The notes under the pieces: generated by a model
The model's database searches: none
What the model was told of the DNA's origin: nothing
What the model saw: the letters and a program-made list of their open reading frames with translations, nothing else
Translations under genes and position numbers: made by a program
Part shown: piece by piece, positions 27,932 through 36,815 of the stretch
Layout of the letters: every line of letters begins with the position of its first letter
Numbering within the stretch: position 1 is the stretch's first letter
Assembly: GCF_000186865.1 (NCBI RefSeq)
Contig: NW_008705586.1
Span: 306,619-370,618 of the forward strand
Direction of reading: 5' to 3'
Length of the DNA stretch: 64,000 nt
From: Aureococcus anophagefferens
Taxonomy: Eukaryota; Sar; Pelagophyceae; Pelagomonadales; Pelagomonadaceae

Positions 27932-29362
27932 ATGGCGCGCCTCCTGAACAAGATGATGGACGTGCAGCGGACGCTCGAGGCCGAGATCGACGCGTCCATG
28001 GGCCTCAATCTCACGACGACAACAACATCGCCGGACGACGCGCCCGTCGCGGCGCCGCCGACGGCCGACGCGCCGCCCGGAGAACCCAACGGCGCCGGCC
28101 ACGACGACGCGCTGCGGCGGGCCCTCGCGGGCAAGGAGGCGGAGCGCGAGGAGCTTCTAGCCGAGGGCACGGAGCTCGCGGCGAAGCTCGGCGCCGCGGA
28201 GCGCCGAAACAAGGCGCTCAAGGCCGACCGCGACGACAAGGCGGACGCCGTCGCGCGCCTCGAGGCCGCGCTCGCGAAGAACGAGTCCGGCGACGGCGGC
28301 GCGGCGGCCCTGCGCTGCGCCGACCTCGAGGGGCAGGTCGCGGGCCTCGAGCGCCGCGTCGCGTCGCTGCAGGCCGAGAGCGTCGGCCTGAAAAAGGTCG
28401 TCGCCGCGGCCGCGGCGGCGCGCGACGACGCCGCGCGGAGCCGGAGCGCGCTCGAGGCGAGCGAGCGCGCGAAGGCGGCGCTCGAGAGCGACCTCGCGAG
28501 CGCCCGGGCGCTCACGGGCGAGCTCCGGGCGGAGCGCGACGACTTCCGCGCGCTGTGGGAGCGCGCGGCCGAGGCCGCGCCCGCGCCGGACGGCGGGGAC
28601 GTCGCGGCGGCCCACGCGGAGGCCCTGGAGGCCGCGGAGGCGCGGGCGCGGGCGCGCGTCGACGACGCGGAGCGGTCCGCGGCCGCGAAAGTCGCCGCCG
28701 CGCGCGAGGCGCAGCGGACCGCGGAGCGCGAAAGAGACCTGCTCCGCGACGACGCGGACCGGGCCGCGGCGGCGGCCGCGGCGGCCCCGGAAGTGGACGC
28801 CGACGACCTCGCCGCGCGCCTCCACAAAACGGAGCTCGAGCGCGACGCCATGGAGCGGAGTTTGCGCGAGGCCGTCGCCGACGCGGCCAAAGCCAAGCGC
28901 GCGCTCCGCGCGCCGGCGGCCGCGGCGCCCGACGCCGCGCAGCACGCGGCCTGGAGGGCCGAGCAGCGGGGCCGCGCGGCGGAGACGGACGAGCTGCGCG
29001 CGCGCCTCGAGGCCGCGGACAGCGAGCGGCGCGTGCTGCAGGTCAAGCTCGCGCGGGCGCTCGACGACGCGGGCGACGCCAAGGACGCGCTGCACGGCGC
29101 CACGGCCGCGCAGGCCCGGGAGGTGGAGCTCCTCCAGACGGAGCTCGCGGCGACGCGCGACGACCTGCGCGACGTCAAGGCGTCGTTCCACAAGACGCTC
29201 GAGGTGCTCGTCGCGGACGACGGCGCGGGGCCCGCCAAGCCCCGCCGCGACGACGCGCCCGAGTCGACGGCGTCGCCGCCGGCGGCCCTCGCCGAGGAGC
29301 CCGCGTCGCCGCCCCGCGACCGGACGCAGACGGACACGCTCCCCTATGGACTAAGCGTCTAG
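27932..29362 (+). CDS. TMF-like golgin coiled-coil protein
   Basis: 476 residues of coiled coil with a Pro/Ala/Asp-rich head. The block EREELLAEGTELAAKLGAAERRNKALKAD resembles the TMF1 DNA-binding/coiled region (LMEEGEKLSKQ pattern), and the end VELLQTELAATRDDLRDVKASFHKTLEVL resembles the TMF_TATA_bd C-terminus, which binds Rab6 at the Golgi. A golgin role is therefore likely but rests on coiled-coil similarity. I chose the ATG at 27932 (MARLLNKMMDVQRTLEAEID); the upstream extension is Arg-rich. Confidence 0.5.
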   Translation: MARLLNKMMDVQRTLEAEIDASMGLNLTTTTTSPDDAPVAAPPTADAPPGEPNGAGHDDALRRALAGKEAEREELLAEGTELAAKLGAAERRNKALKADRDDKADAVARLEAALAKNESGDGGAAALRCADLEGQVAGLERRVASLQAESVGLKKVVAAAAAARDDAARSRSALEASERAKAALESDLASARALTGELRAERDDFRALWERAAEAAPAPDGGDVAAAHAEALEAAEARARARVDDAERSAAAKVAAAREAQRTAERERDLLRDDADRAAAAAAAAPEVDADDLAARLHKTELERDAMERSLREAVADAAKAKRALRAPAAAAPDAAQHAAWRAEQRGRAAETDELRARLEAADSERRVLQVKLARALDDAGDAKDALHGATAAQAREVELLQTELAATRDDLRDVKASFHKTLEVLVADDGAGPAKPRRDDAPESTASPPAALAEEPASPPRDRTQTDTLPYGLSV

Positions 29363-30124
29363 CGGGACCACGGCGCGCTTGGTTCAACAACTCAAAGCTG
29401 AAGCTTGATTGACGCGCAACCATCACGACGGCGGCCTGCGACGGTCTCGCGGGACTGCTCGATTGGTTCAACGTCGAAAGGTGAAGTCCGGGTGAACGGC
29501 GCTATATCGACTCACAGGGCCTCGGCCGGCGGTCCGCCCCGCCCCGCGGCGCGCGGCGGCTGGCCCCCCCTTTCTTCTTCTTCCCCCTCTTTCCCCCGCT
29601 CGCCCCCGGTCACTGACTCCGGGCCTGCCCGGTGTCGGGGAGCGAGCCCCCTCCGACTCTCCCTTCCGCTATCTTGGCGCGCGGCCTCGTCCGTCTCGGC
29701 AGGGCCATCTACCCTGGCTTGGCTCGCCGCGCTCCCCCCGCCGTCCCCGACGGCCGTCGATTGATCTCCAGCCCGCGGGGTCTCTCGACGACTTGCTACC
29801 GCGGCTTCCCACCGTCCAGTCCGTTGTGAGGGGCTGACAGACGGGCCTCCTCAACTGGCTTCGCCTTGGGCGGGCGTTTCCGGTTACCTGCACACCTCGG
29901 CTCTCGGCTGAGTGATCCTTCCGATCTCCGACCTGATCCGCGTGCGCCGACGGCCGCCCACGGGCCGCCGTCCTAGTCCCACGTTAAAGCACCCATAATA
30001 ATAATAATATCGAGGTTTCCGAGGTCGGTGCTTTTGTCCGAACGCGTCGAGGCTAGTGGCAATTGATTTTCACGAGTGCGCCGGGGCGCCGTTGGCGCGC
30101 GCTGGCGCGCCCGCGCCCCCTCGA
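29363..30124. other. Long non-coding gap with ATA microsatellite
   Basis: No domain-bearing frame is present. Pyrimidine-rich tracts lie at about 29565-29600. A short ATA/ATT-type microsatellite lies at about 29995-30010. The motif ttggttcaac occurs twice (near 29380 and 29462). I considered rRNA-like sequence and found no recognisable helix or conserved core. The gap may be the decayed flank of the mobile element to its right. Confidence 0.4.
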
Positions 30125-30628
30125 ATGGCGAACGGTGCCGCGTTCGGGGTCTTGAACGGCTGCCACGGCACGAAAAAAGACCCGAAACTCAAGGGCGTGC
30201 CGCGATACATCAGTGACGACGAAGTGAAGCGCCGAGGCCTACCAATCGTGAATGAAGGCGAGGGCGAGACGCTGACAGACGTCAAGAAAGCAAAGTTCGT
30301 CCCCTCGAACTTAAAGTTCGACCGGACGCCGGTCCAAGAACTCCTCGCGGGGTGTAAGTCGAGAATGCACGTGTGCGAGATCGAGGGGGACGACGCGCAC
30401 GCGCTCGCGGTTCTCGGCGCGCGCCTCGCGGACGAGAAGGACCCCATGGGCCACCCCGGCGGCGAGAATCAGAACCGCAAGTCTCTTCTCCTCTCCGAGG
30501 ACTTCCCCCTGGGCGTCTTCCCGCCGGAGGGCCGCGCGCGACGCCCGGGTCCGGAACACGCGCGATCGCTCGCGCATCGCTCGTCGCGCGGCCGCGCGCG
30601 CTCGGACGGCGCGGGCAGATCAGAGTGA
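30125..30628 (+). CDS. Hypothetical coding exon, possibly upstream part of a disrupted gene
   Basis: The frame is coding-like up to about 30530 (GVPRYISDDEVKRRGLPI, LTDVKKAKFVPSNLKFDRT, HVCEIEGDDAHALAVLGAR). It then decays into Arg/Pro/Ser sequence and stops inside the first 54-bp repeat. Codons are less GC-biased than in neighbours. It may be the 5' exon of the zinc-finger gene at 32222, separated by an intron that holds the retroelement. I cannot identify a convincing donor site, so this is only a possibility. No family recognised. Confidence 0.35.
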   Translation: MANGAAFGVLNGCHGTKKDPKLKGVPRYISDDEVKRRGLPIVNEGEGETLTDVKKAKFVPSNLKFDRTPVQELLAGCKSRMHVCEIEGDDAHALAVLGARLADEKDPMGHPGGENQNRKSLLLSEDFPLGVFPPEGRARRPGPEHARSLAHRSSRGRARSDGAGRSE

Positions 30629-30669
30629 GACTGCGTTACGGGTATCCTAGGCGTATCCTGGCTCCTCTG
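30616..30669 (+). repeat. 54-bp direct repeat, left copy
   Basis: Identical over 54 bases to 32009-32062. It starts cagatcagag and ends gctcctctg, with CAGA/TCTG inverted ends and an internal doublet of tatcct. The two copies bracket 1,339 bases containing the copia RNase H relic. Confidence 0.85.
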
Positions 30670-30732
30670 CTCCCCCGCCGCGGCCGGAAAGGCGGAGCGG
30701 GGACTGCGAAGCCAGGCCGGGGAATGAGAGTG

Positions 30733-30973
30733 TGCACGCCGCAGCGTGCAGGGAGGCGGGCGGGTGCCACGGCACCGCGCCGGGGAGGAAGACGGTGCGG
30801 CGTGCCCTGCGGGCACGCCGTGTTGAGCCTGAAGAGCGGGAACCGGCGTAGAACCCCGCAGGGTTGTCGCTGTTCCGGGCGTAGGGAGGAAGTAGGCGCG
30901 GGCTCCGGCGGGCGACCCCGCGGGGTCGCCCGCGGCCTCAGGCGCGGGAGTGTTGTGCACGCCGCGGCGTGCA
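30733..30973. repeat. Cluster of short GC-rich palindromes
   Basis: Six inverted repeats within 240 bases. 30733-30750 is a 7-bp stem, 30763-30776 a 6-bp stem, 30798-30820 a 10-bp stem with a 3-base loop, and 30852-30865 a 5-bp stem. 30909-30932 is a perfect 24-base palindrome and 30956-30973 a perfect 18-base palindrome. The first and last share the same flank (ggaggcgggcggg). They lie downstream of the minus-strand RNase H, as a 3' region of the element. Confidence 0.75.
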
Positions 30974-31038
30974 GGGAGGCGGGCGGGAGGAGCGGCCCGT
31001 TGGCCAGGTTGGCTCGGCAGGGTCGCGGGCCGCCAGGC

Positions 31039-31749
31039 CTAGGCGAGAGGAAGGTCGACGAGCTCGTTCCTGTCGTTGACGCGGAGCCCGGCGATCATTG
31101 CGAGCGAGCGCCGGAAGCGATCCTCGTCTTCGGCGGCAGTGAGAGTGTTCGCCGGGTTGAACTTCGATGGGACGTGATGGAGGATGAGCTCGCCGGAGTC
31201 GAGCGCGTCGTAGAGGAAGCCGAGCTGGCACCGAATGTGCCGCGCCCGGGCGGAAAGGTCGCGTCCGCGAAGGAAGAGTATTGCCGACTCGTTGTCGCAG
31301 TAAACGTGCGACGGCCGGAGGCTGCGCTTGAGCATGAAGGATGCGAGAGAGCGCATGCTCAGGAGTACGCGGACGAGCACGACCAGGGCGTACAGCTCGG
31401 CCTCGAAGGTCGAGATCGCCGTCGCGTACTGGACCGACGACCACGCGCAGACGGACGCGCCGCATGCGAAGATGTAGCCGCCGGAGCGCGAGCGGCAGAC
31501 GCCGGACGCCGTGCGGTGGATCTCGCGTCCGTGCGAGGCGTCCATGTAGCCGTCGAGTGCGAACTCGGCGCAGCGGGTGTAGGTGAGCCCGAGCTGGGCG
31601 TGGGAGTTGACGTAGCGGAAGACGCGCCCGTGCGGCGTGAAGATGACGACGTCTTTGAAGAGCTTGTTCAGCTCGACGATGCTGAGGAGCGTCGGCTCGT
31701 CGTCGCCGTCGCCGCCGCCGGCCGCGCCCGCGCGGGTCCGCGGCGGCAT
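31039..31749 (-). pseudogene. Copia-type RNase H remnant
   Basis: 236 residues. Motifs of the copia C-terminal RNase H: YMDASHG, the TASGVCRS segment, STFEAELYAL, VYCDNESAILFL, ARHIRCQLGFLYDAL, LILHHVPSKFNPANTLT. The acidic residues D, E and D of the active site are in place, so the domain may be intact although the polyprotein is not. RNase H removes the RNA strand during reverse transcription. The ATG at 31749 follows a Gly/Ala/Asp-rich leader. Confidence 0.75.
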
Positions 31750-32008
31750 TGTAGGAAGGCGGGGTGCTGGTGTCCTCGCCGCTGCGCCGCGCGCGGTCCG
31801 CGCGGGCGCTGGTGGGGCCTGGACCGGAGCGCGGCGCGACGCCGGGCTCTGCGGCGGCGCGCGCTCTGGCTCCAGGGGCTATCCGCCGCTCGCGAGCGGT
31901 GGATCTGCTGCGGGCGGCGCGCTCTGCGCGCAGGCTCGCAGCGGTGTAGCTGCGCACAGCTAGCAGGTGTAGCGCGGTGGCTCACAGCGCGAAAATGGGG
32001 ACATAACC

Positions 32009-32062
32009 CAGATCAGAGTGAGACTGCGTTACGGGTATCCTAGGCGTATCCTGGCTCCTCTG
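32009..32062 (+). repeat. 54-bp direct repeat, right copy
   Basis: Identical to 30616-30669. It is followed by a short GC-rich stretch and then an AT-richer stretch ending in a splice acceptor (tttctctcgcag) at 32221. Confidence 0.85.
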
Positions 32063-32221
32063 GCGGGACGCTCCTCGGGGGCTCGGCGCCTCGCCGCCGC
32101 GCCGGTCGCCGCGCCGGAGCGAACGAGCGAGCGAGCGAGGGGGGGCTCGTTCCGCGCGAACGCGATCGCGCGGAGACAAATCATGTTGACTTCATATTGA
32201 CTTTTGTCGTTTCTCTCGCAG

Positions 32222-33913
32222 GCGCTGCAGCTGCGCCGCGAGTTCCTCGACCACTGGCTCGCGCTCGACGCGCTCGTGTGCTGCGTCGACGGCAAGCACG
32301 TGCGCCTCCAGTCGCACGGGGCGACACAGCACGGCGCGCTGTCGCTCGGGCTGCACTGGGATGGCATCTGTGCCTCCATCGCCGAGTACCAGCGCCTTCA
32401 GCTCGCTCACCCCGAGCTGCCCGATCTCCCGGCGTCGACGACGCTCGAGGACTTCAAGGAGCTCATCCTCAACGGCAAGCTGCCCGTCGAACAGTGGCGC
32501 GCTGTGTACTCCGACCTGGGCATCGACTTGGTGCTCGTGGCCGCGCCCGCGGACATGAACCGCGAGGCCATGCTCGGCGGCGCGAACATCTTCGCGGCGG
32601 ACATCTTCAAGGTCCAGCCGCAGAGCCTCTACGAGCTGACGGCCGTCCTCGCGGGGCAGGAGGTCGTCGCGGCCATGCGCGTGGGCGACAAGTTCGTGGA
32701 GGTGCGCTTCTACCACGCGGTCGGCGCGCTCAAGCGCCACCGCGCGGGGCTCGTCGTCTCGCAGCTCATCCCCAAGGGCAAGGCGCCGCAGGCGCGCGCC
32801 GCCGCCCTGGCGGCGCTCCGCTGCCGCGCCGAGGGCGCCACGGGCCTCCTCGACGAGGCCTTCGGGTCCGACGCGTCGCTCGCGGGCCTCCTCGGCGACG
32901 GCGGCGGCTTCGACGAGTCGCTGCTGACCCTCGACGACGCGCTCGCGGACACGTCGCTGATCTTCGACGGCGCCGTGGCCCTGGGCGACGACGCGGCGCT
33001 GCTCCTCGGCCTCGACGAGCCCGGCGACTCGCTGTTCGCCTCGACCGCCGCGGACGTCGACGCGGCGCTGGACCCGGGCGCCGCGCGCACGCTGCAGCTG
33101 GCGCACACGAGCGACCTCGCGCGCGCCCGGTACGTGCCGGCCGCCGACCGCCAGGCGTCGGATCCCGAGGCCTACGAGAAGTGGCGCGCGCACCAGGCCA
33201 AGAAGGCGCGTATCCGACTCGCCCGGCTCAAGGCGTCGGATCCCGAGGCCTACGAGAAGTGGCGCGCGCACCAGGCCAAGAAGGCGCGTATCCGACTCGC
33301 CCGGCTCAAGGCGTCGGATCCCGAGGGCTACGAGAAGTGGCGCGCCCACAAGAACGAGCTGAAGTACAACCGCCGCCACGGCGGCGCGCCGCCGCGGCCG
33401 TACGTGGACAAGCGCGCGAGCGGACTGAAGTGCAACGGGGTTTTGTTGAACACGCCGCTTGCCATGAGCGTCGACGACATCCGCGCGCGCACGAACGCTC
33501 GAAGGCGGCATTTAGAAACGGACCGCAAAAACAATGTCGGCTGTGAGGGCCAGGCGACGCACATGTGTGCTATTTGTCATCGGCCGTTCAAGTCGCCGCG
33601 CGGTTTGAGCATCCATTTGGCGAAGTCCGAGTCCTGCCAGGATCTTATCCGCGCCTCCGCGCCGCCGCCGCCCTTCGGCGCGCCGCCGCCCTTCGGCGCG
33701 CCGCCCTTCGGCGCGCCGCCCTTCGGCGCGCCGCCGCCCTTCGGCGTGCCGCCGCCCTTCGGCGCGCCGCCCTTCGGCGCGCCGCCGCCCTTCGGCGCGC
33801 CGCCGCCCTTCGGCGCGCCGCCGCCCTTCGGCGCGCCGCCGCCGCCCGCGCCGCCGCCGCCGCCACCGCCGCCGCCGCGGGCCCTGCCGCCGCCGAAGAA
33901 GGCGAAGAAGTAA
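32222..33913 (+). CDS. C2H2-like zinc-finger protein with tandem repeats, 3' exon(s)
   Basis: The frame continues upstream to an ATG at 32204, but the sequence tttctctcgcag ending at 32221 is a strong acceptor, so this is probably a 3' exon. The first 300 residues are an unassigned domain (LRREFLDHWLALDALVCCVDGKHVRL, LGIDLVLVAAPADM). Three copies of a 26-residue unit (ASDPEAYEKWRAHQAKKARI...) follow, then one zinc finger (CAICHRPFKSPRGLSIH), then a Pro/Phe/Gly-rich run of PPPFGAP and PPFGA units, and a basic tail PPKKAKK. This suggests a nucleic-acid-binding protein; the role is unknown. Confidence 0.6.
   Translation, partial: ALQLRREFLDHWLALDALVCCVDGKHVRLQSHGATQHGALSLGLHWDGICASIAEYQRLQLAHPELPDLPASTTLEDFKELILNGKLPVEQWRAVYSDLGIDLVLVAAPADMNREAMLGGANIFAADIFKVQPQSLYELTAVLAGQEVVAAMRVGDKFVEVRFYHAVGALKRHRAGLVVSQLIPKGKAPQARAAALAALRCRAEGATGLLDEAFGSDASLAGLLGDGGGFDESLLTLDDALADTSLIFDGAVALGDDAALLLGLDEPGDSLFASTAADVDAALDPGAARTLQLAHTSDLARARYVPAADRQASDPEAYEKWRAHQAKKARIRLARLKASDPEAYEKWRAHQAKKARIRLARLKASDPEGYEKWRAHKNELKYNRRHGGAPPRPYVDKRASGLKCNGVLLNTPLAMSVDDIRARTNARRRHLETDRKNNVGCEGQATHMCAICHRPFKSPRGLSIHLAKSESCQDLIRASAPPPPFGAPPPFGAPPFGAPPFGAPPPFGVPPPFGAPPFGAPPPFGAPPPFGAPPPFGAPPPPAPPPPPPPPPRALPPPKKAKK
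33155..33377 (+). repeat. 78-bp tandem repeat, three copies
   Basis: Units start at 33155, 33233 and 33311. The first two are identical at nucleotide level. The third diverges after half its length. Each encodes 26 residues containing SDPEAYEKWRAH. Perfect identity of two units points to recent duplication. Confidence 0.9.
33657..33845 (+). repeat. 15/18-bp coding minisatellite (PPPFGAP)
   Basis: About ten units of ccgccgcccttcggcg or a form one proline shorter, ending in a Pro-only run. In the reverse direction the array reads as Arg/Ala repeats, which is a shadow. Confidence 0.85.
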
Positions 33914-34168
33914 CTCGACGCAAAATTACCGGTTCCCGCCGCAGACTACTCCGAGGACCTGCCGCCCAACGTCGGCCGCGAGATCCTCCAGAAGTCGAAG
34001 ATGCTATCGAGTCGTGCCGCAGATCACCTCAAGCCTTGCGACGTTCGCGACGCGCCGACACAGTTGCTTCGCGCGGAACGCACGCGAGGGACGCCGCGAG
34101 GCCACACGAGGCGACGTCGCGCGCCGGCTGAGAGTCGACGAGGCGGGCGAACCAGTTCCGAAACCACC

Positions 34169-35695
34169 ATGGTCAAGGAGAACCCCGTGGCGCGGCGCAC
34201 GCGCGCGCGGTCGCCCTTCGAGCCTTCCGGCGGCGGGCCGGGCCGCGGGCGCGTCTTCCGGCAGGCGGGCCTCCTGGAGCTCGTCGCCGAGTTCGCGGGC
34301 TCGACGCGGCACGTCGCGTCCTTGGACCGCGCGGCTCGGGCGACGGGCTCGGCCGTCGCCGAGCGCTTCGCGGCGCACTATTTGTACGTGTTCCCCATGG
34401 AGCGGGGCGACCAGAAGCCGCCCATGGCGCCCATGGCCGGCGCGCGGCTCCACCTCGGGACGCACCGCTGGGAGCGGGTCGAGGGCGTCGCCGCGGCGCC
34501 GCCGGAGCCCGGCGCCGAGGAGCCCGGCTCCGCGTTCATCCCCGAGATGGCCGCCGTCGCGAGCGCGGGCGACCGCCGCGGCGAGCGCATGCGCTTCTAC
34601 ACGCAGTGCGCGTCCTACGCGCCCCTGGATTCCCACTACGAGTTCGACCCGGAGACGGATCGCTGGTCGCCGCGGCCGCGGCTCAGCGACGCCGCGGAGC
34701 GGAGCGGCGAGGTCGTCGTGCGCCTCTCGGCCTTCAAGACCGTCGGCGACGACCTCTACGTTTTAGGCGGCGTCGACGGGACCTTCGCGCCGTCCGCGGC
34801 CGTGCGGCGGTGCCGGGGCGGCGTCTGGTCAGACGTCGCGTCGATGCGGACGGCGCGCTTCGCCGCGTGCGCCGTCGCCGTGGGCCGCGCGGGTCTCGTG
34901 GTCCTCGGGGGCTACGCGCGGACCTTCGGCGAGGGCAACGCGCAGTCGCGGAGCGCGGAGCGCTACGACGTCGCGGCGGACGCGTGGCGCGAGCTGCCGG
35001 ATCTTTTGCCGGACGGCGGCGACGCGCGGGAGGGCGACCTGCTGACCGCGGAGGTCCGCGGCGCGATCTACGCCGTCGAGGCCCACTACACGCGGCAGCA
35101 CCTGGCGCGGGTCCAGCGCCTCGCGCCGGGCGACGCGCGCTGGTCCTTCTGCGCTCGGCTGCCGACGCCGCCGACGGGCGCCGCGCGGCCGCGCGACGAC
35201 GGCGCCGAGGAGACCTTCGCGACGAACGTGCTTTTGGGGGCGTCGGACACGCTCCTCGCCATGTCCGGGCGCATCGACTCCGACGACGCCGTGGCGTCGT
35301 CGCCCGTGCTCATCCAGGGCTACGACGCTTCGCGCGACGAGTGGAGCCCGCTCTACGAGATCCTCGACCCGGCGCTCGGCTTCACGGCGCTGCTCTTCCA
35401 CGACGCGGTCTACTTCCCGCTCCGCGGCGCGCGGGAAAGCGCCGCGGACGGCGAGCGCACGGCCATCGGCTGCTACGACCTCGCGAGCGGCGTCGGCCGC
35501 GCGCTCGGGGGCTCCACGCGCCACTGCGACCCGCGCCAGGGGCCGTCCTTCGTCGTCGGCCGCGCGCCCGAGAGGCCGCGCGCGGCGAGCCCGGCGCCGA
35601 GCCCCGCGGCGAAGTCGAGCCCCGCGTCGAAGCCCTCGCCGACGGCGAAGCGGCAGAGCAAGCTCGCGGCCGCCCGCCAGCTCCGCGGAACTTAA
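34169..35695 (+). CDS. Kelch-repeat beta-propeller protein
   Basis: 508 residues. Kelch blades are visible by paired GG and spaced Tyr/Trp: DDLYVLGGVDGTFAPSAAVRRC..GVWSDVASM, AGLVVLGGYARTFG...AERYDVAADAWRELPDL, and further weaker blades (TLLAMSGRID...VLIQGYDASRDEWSPL). The N-terminus (FRQAGLLELVAEFAGSTRHVASLDRAARATG) resembles an F-box-like helix, so a substrate adaptor of a ubiquitin ligase is possible (inference). The tail is Ser/Pro/Ala/Lys-rich. The ATG at 34169 is the first in reasonable context (accatgg). Confidence 0.7.
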   Translation: MVKENPVARRTRARSPFEPSGGGPGRGRVFRQAGLLELVAEFAGSTRHVASLDRAARATGSAVAERFAAHYLYVFPMERGDQKPPMAPMAGARLHLGTHRWERVEGVAAAPPEPGAEEPGSAFIPEMAAVASAGDRRGERMRFYTQCASYAPLDSHYEFDPETDRWSPRPRLSDAAERSGEVVVRLSAFKTVGDDLYVLGGVDGTFAPSAAVRRCRGGVWSDVASMRTARFAACAVAVGRAGLVVLGGYARTFGEGNAQSRSAERYDVAADAWRELPDLLPDGGDAREGDLLTAEVRGAIYAVEAHYTRQHLARVQRLAPGDARWSFCARLPTPPTGAARPRDDGAEETFATNVLLGASDTLLAMSGRIDSDDAVASSPVLIQGYDASRDEWSPLYEILDPALGFTALLFHDAVYFPLRGARESAADGERTAIGCYDLASGVGRALGGSTRHCDPRQGPSFVVGRAPERPRAASPAPSPAAKSSPASKPSPTAKRQSKLAAARQLRGT

Positions 35696-35775
35696 GGTCT
35701 CCTGTGATTCTAGAACACGCGTCAGCTCAGGTTGTGGAGCACGAGCGCGCCGTTCGCCAGCGATTTTAGAACACA

Positions 35776-36567
35776 CTAGCTCAGGTTGTGGAGCACGAGC
35801 GCGCCGTCCGCCGTGCGCTCGAGGTCCAGCGCGAGCGTCTTCCCCAGAAAGTAGGGCCGCAGCTTCGGCAGGACGGCCGCCCCGTCCTGGCCCTTGAAGA
35901 GGAAGGCGTCGAGGGGCGGCGCCGCCGCGGCGACCTCGCCGCCGAGCGTGGCCCGGAGCCCGCCGTCGTAGCCGAGGCCGTCGACCGGCAGCCGCAGCGT
36001 CCGCCGCTCGCCGCGGTCGAGGCCCGCGAGGCCGGCCTTCGGCTTCTCTTTTCTCTCGACGGGGGCTCTCGCCTCGACGACGGCCGCCGGGTCGAAGGGC
36101 TCGAAGCGCGGCGGGCCGTCGGGGTTCGGCCGGATCGCGCGCGGCGGCGCCGGCCGCCGGCCGCCGCCGAGGCACGCGGCCGTCTCCGGCGTCAGCGCCA
36201 GGAGCTCCTCGACGGCGCCGACGCGCGTCGAGATCCTGACCTTGGCACCGGCGACGAACTCCGCGCGCGTCGCGGCGAGCGGCCGGCGCTCGAACGCGCG
36301 GCGCCGCGCGGGCCCGACGACGACGTCGAAGACGAGCATGCGGCTCGGGTCGTCGCCGCCGCCGTCGTCGACGTTCTGCGGCTTCGACGCGTCGACGACG
36401 TCGCCGTCGATCTGCGCGACGACGTAGGGCTGGCCGCGGTGCGCCGACGTCCGCGCGCCCAGCGACTCGAGCAGGGCTGAGGCGTCTTCCGAGTAGTCCT
36501 CGCGCAGGTCCTGTTTTAAAACTGCCGCGTCGCTTTGGATCTGCAAGCGCTCGAATTGTGCGGCCAT
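35776..36567 (-). CDS. RMI1/TDRD3-like OB-fold protein
   Basis: 263 residues. The stretch QPYVVAQIDGDVVDASKPQN, then SRMLVFDVVVGPARRRAFERRPL, then FVAGAKVRISTRVGAVEELLALTPETAACLGG follows the RMI1_N/TDRD3 order: QI-x2-I-x-DVS-x-P, then RML-x-x-LTDG, then PGTKV-x-L, then G-x-LLL-x-x-N-x-x-x-LGG. This OB fold binds topoisomerase III in the dissolvasome or the TDRD3-TOP3B complex. The C-terminal half is Pro/Ala/Arg-rich and ends in a compact acidic segment. The N-terminal helical domain of the family seems shortened. Confidence 0.6.
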   Translation of the reverse strand: MAAQFERLQIQSDAAVLKQDLREDYSEDASALLESLGARTSAHRGQPYVVAQIDGDVVDASKPQNVDDGGGDDPSRMLVFDVVVGPARRRAFERRPLAATRAEFVAGAKVRISTRVGAVEELLALTPETAACLGGGRRPAPPRAIRPNPDGPPRFEPFDPAAVVEARAPVERKEKPKAGLAGLDRGERRTLRLPVDGLGYDGGLRATLGGEVAAAAPPLDAFLFKGQDGAAVLPKLRPYFLGKTLALDLERTADGALVLHNLS

Positions 36568-36815
36568 TTTATGCTGCGTAGCAGCGCGTTTTACGCCCGC
36601 TAGTGCGGCGCAGCGGCTCCGCTAAGCTGCACCATGCGCTTGCCTGATTTTGGGTGAACACAATGGTGAACTTCTCGCCTTGGTTGAACGCGCGCCGGCC
36701 GACCGCGACGAAGTAAGTCCAAGCCACTGCATTTGACGTCGCAGTGCGCGCGCGCGAGGGCGCCTCGACGTGCGAGGGACCCCGCAGCAAGTCGCAGTAG
36801 TCCGCAAAAACGACC
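36568..36815. promoter_or_regulatory. Divergent interval, RMI1-like and DHAD genes
   Basis: 248 bases, less GC-rich than the flanking genes, between two divergent ATGs. It presumably contains both promoters. No motif assigned. Confidence 0.35.

Larger units (their letters stand above)
30616..32062 (-). mobile_element. Degenerate Ty1/copia-related element between 54-bp repeats
   Basis: The interval is bounded by identical direct repeats and carries only the RNase H end of a copia polyprotein on the minus strand. No gag, protease, integrase or reverse transcriptase is visible, so it is an internally deleted or non-autonomous copy. Just inside the right repeat, on the minus strand, tgggttatgtcc could be a primer-binding site (it begins TGG), but I cannot match it to a tRNA. 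The 54-base repeats are shorter than usual LTRs. Confidence 0.55.

Noticed and set aside
29500..29990. Possible rRNA or other structured RNA
   Set aside because: The look of the sequence recalls rRNA spacers, but I found no conserved core, tRNA cloverleaf or recognisable helix.
32222..32500. PIF/Harbinger-type transposase (CVDGKHVRL resembles DGTH-type motif)
   Set aside because: Only one short motif matches. The later catalytic acids and surrounding pattern are absent.
33657..33845. CRISPR-like array
   Set aside because: Repeats are contiguous, lack unique spacers and are in-frame coding sequence in a eukaryote.
33645..33923. Arg/Ala-repeat minus-strand frame
   Set aside because: Reverse reading of the PPPFGAP minisatellite.
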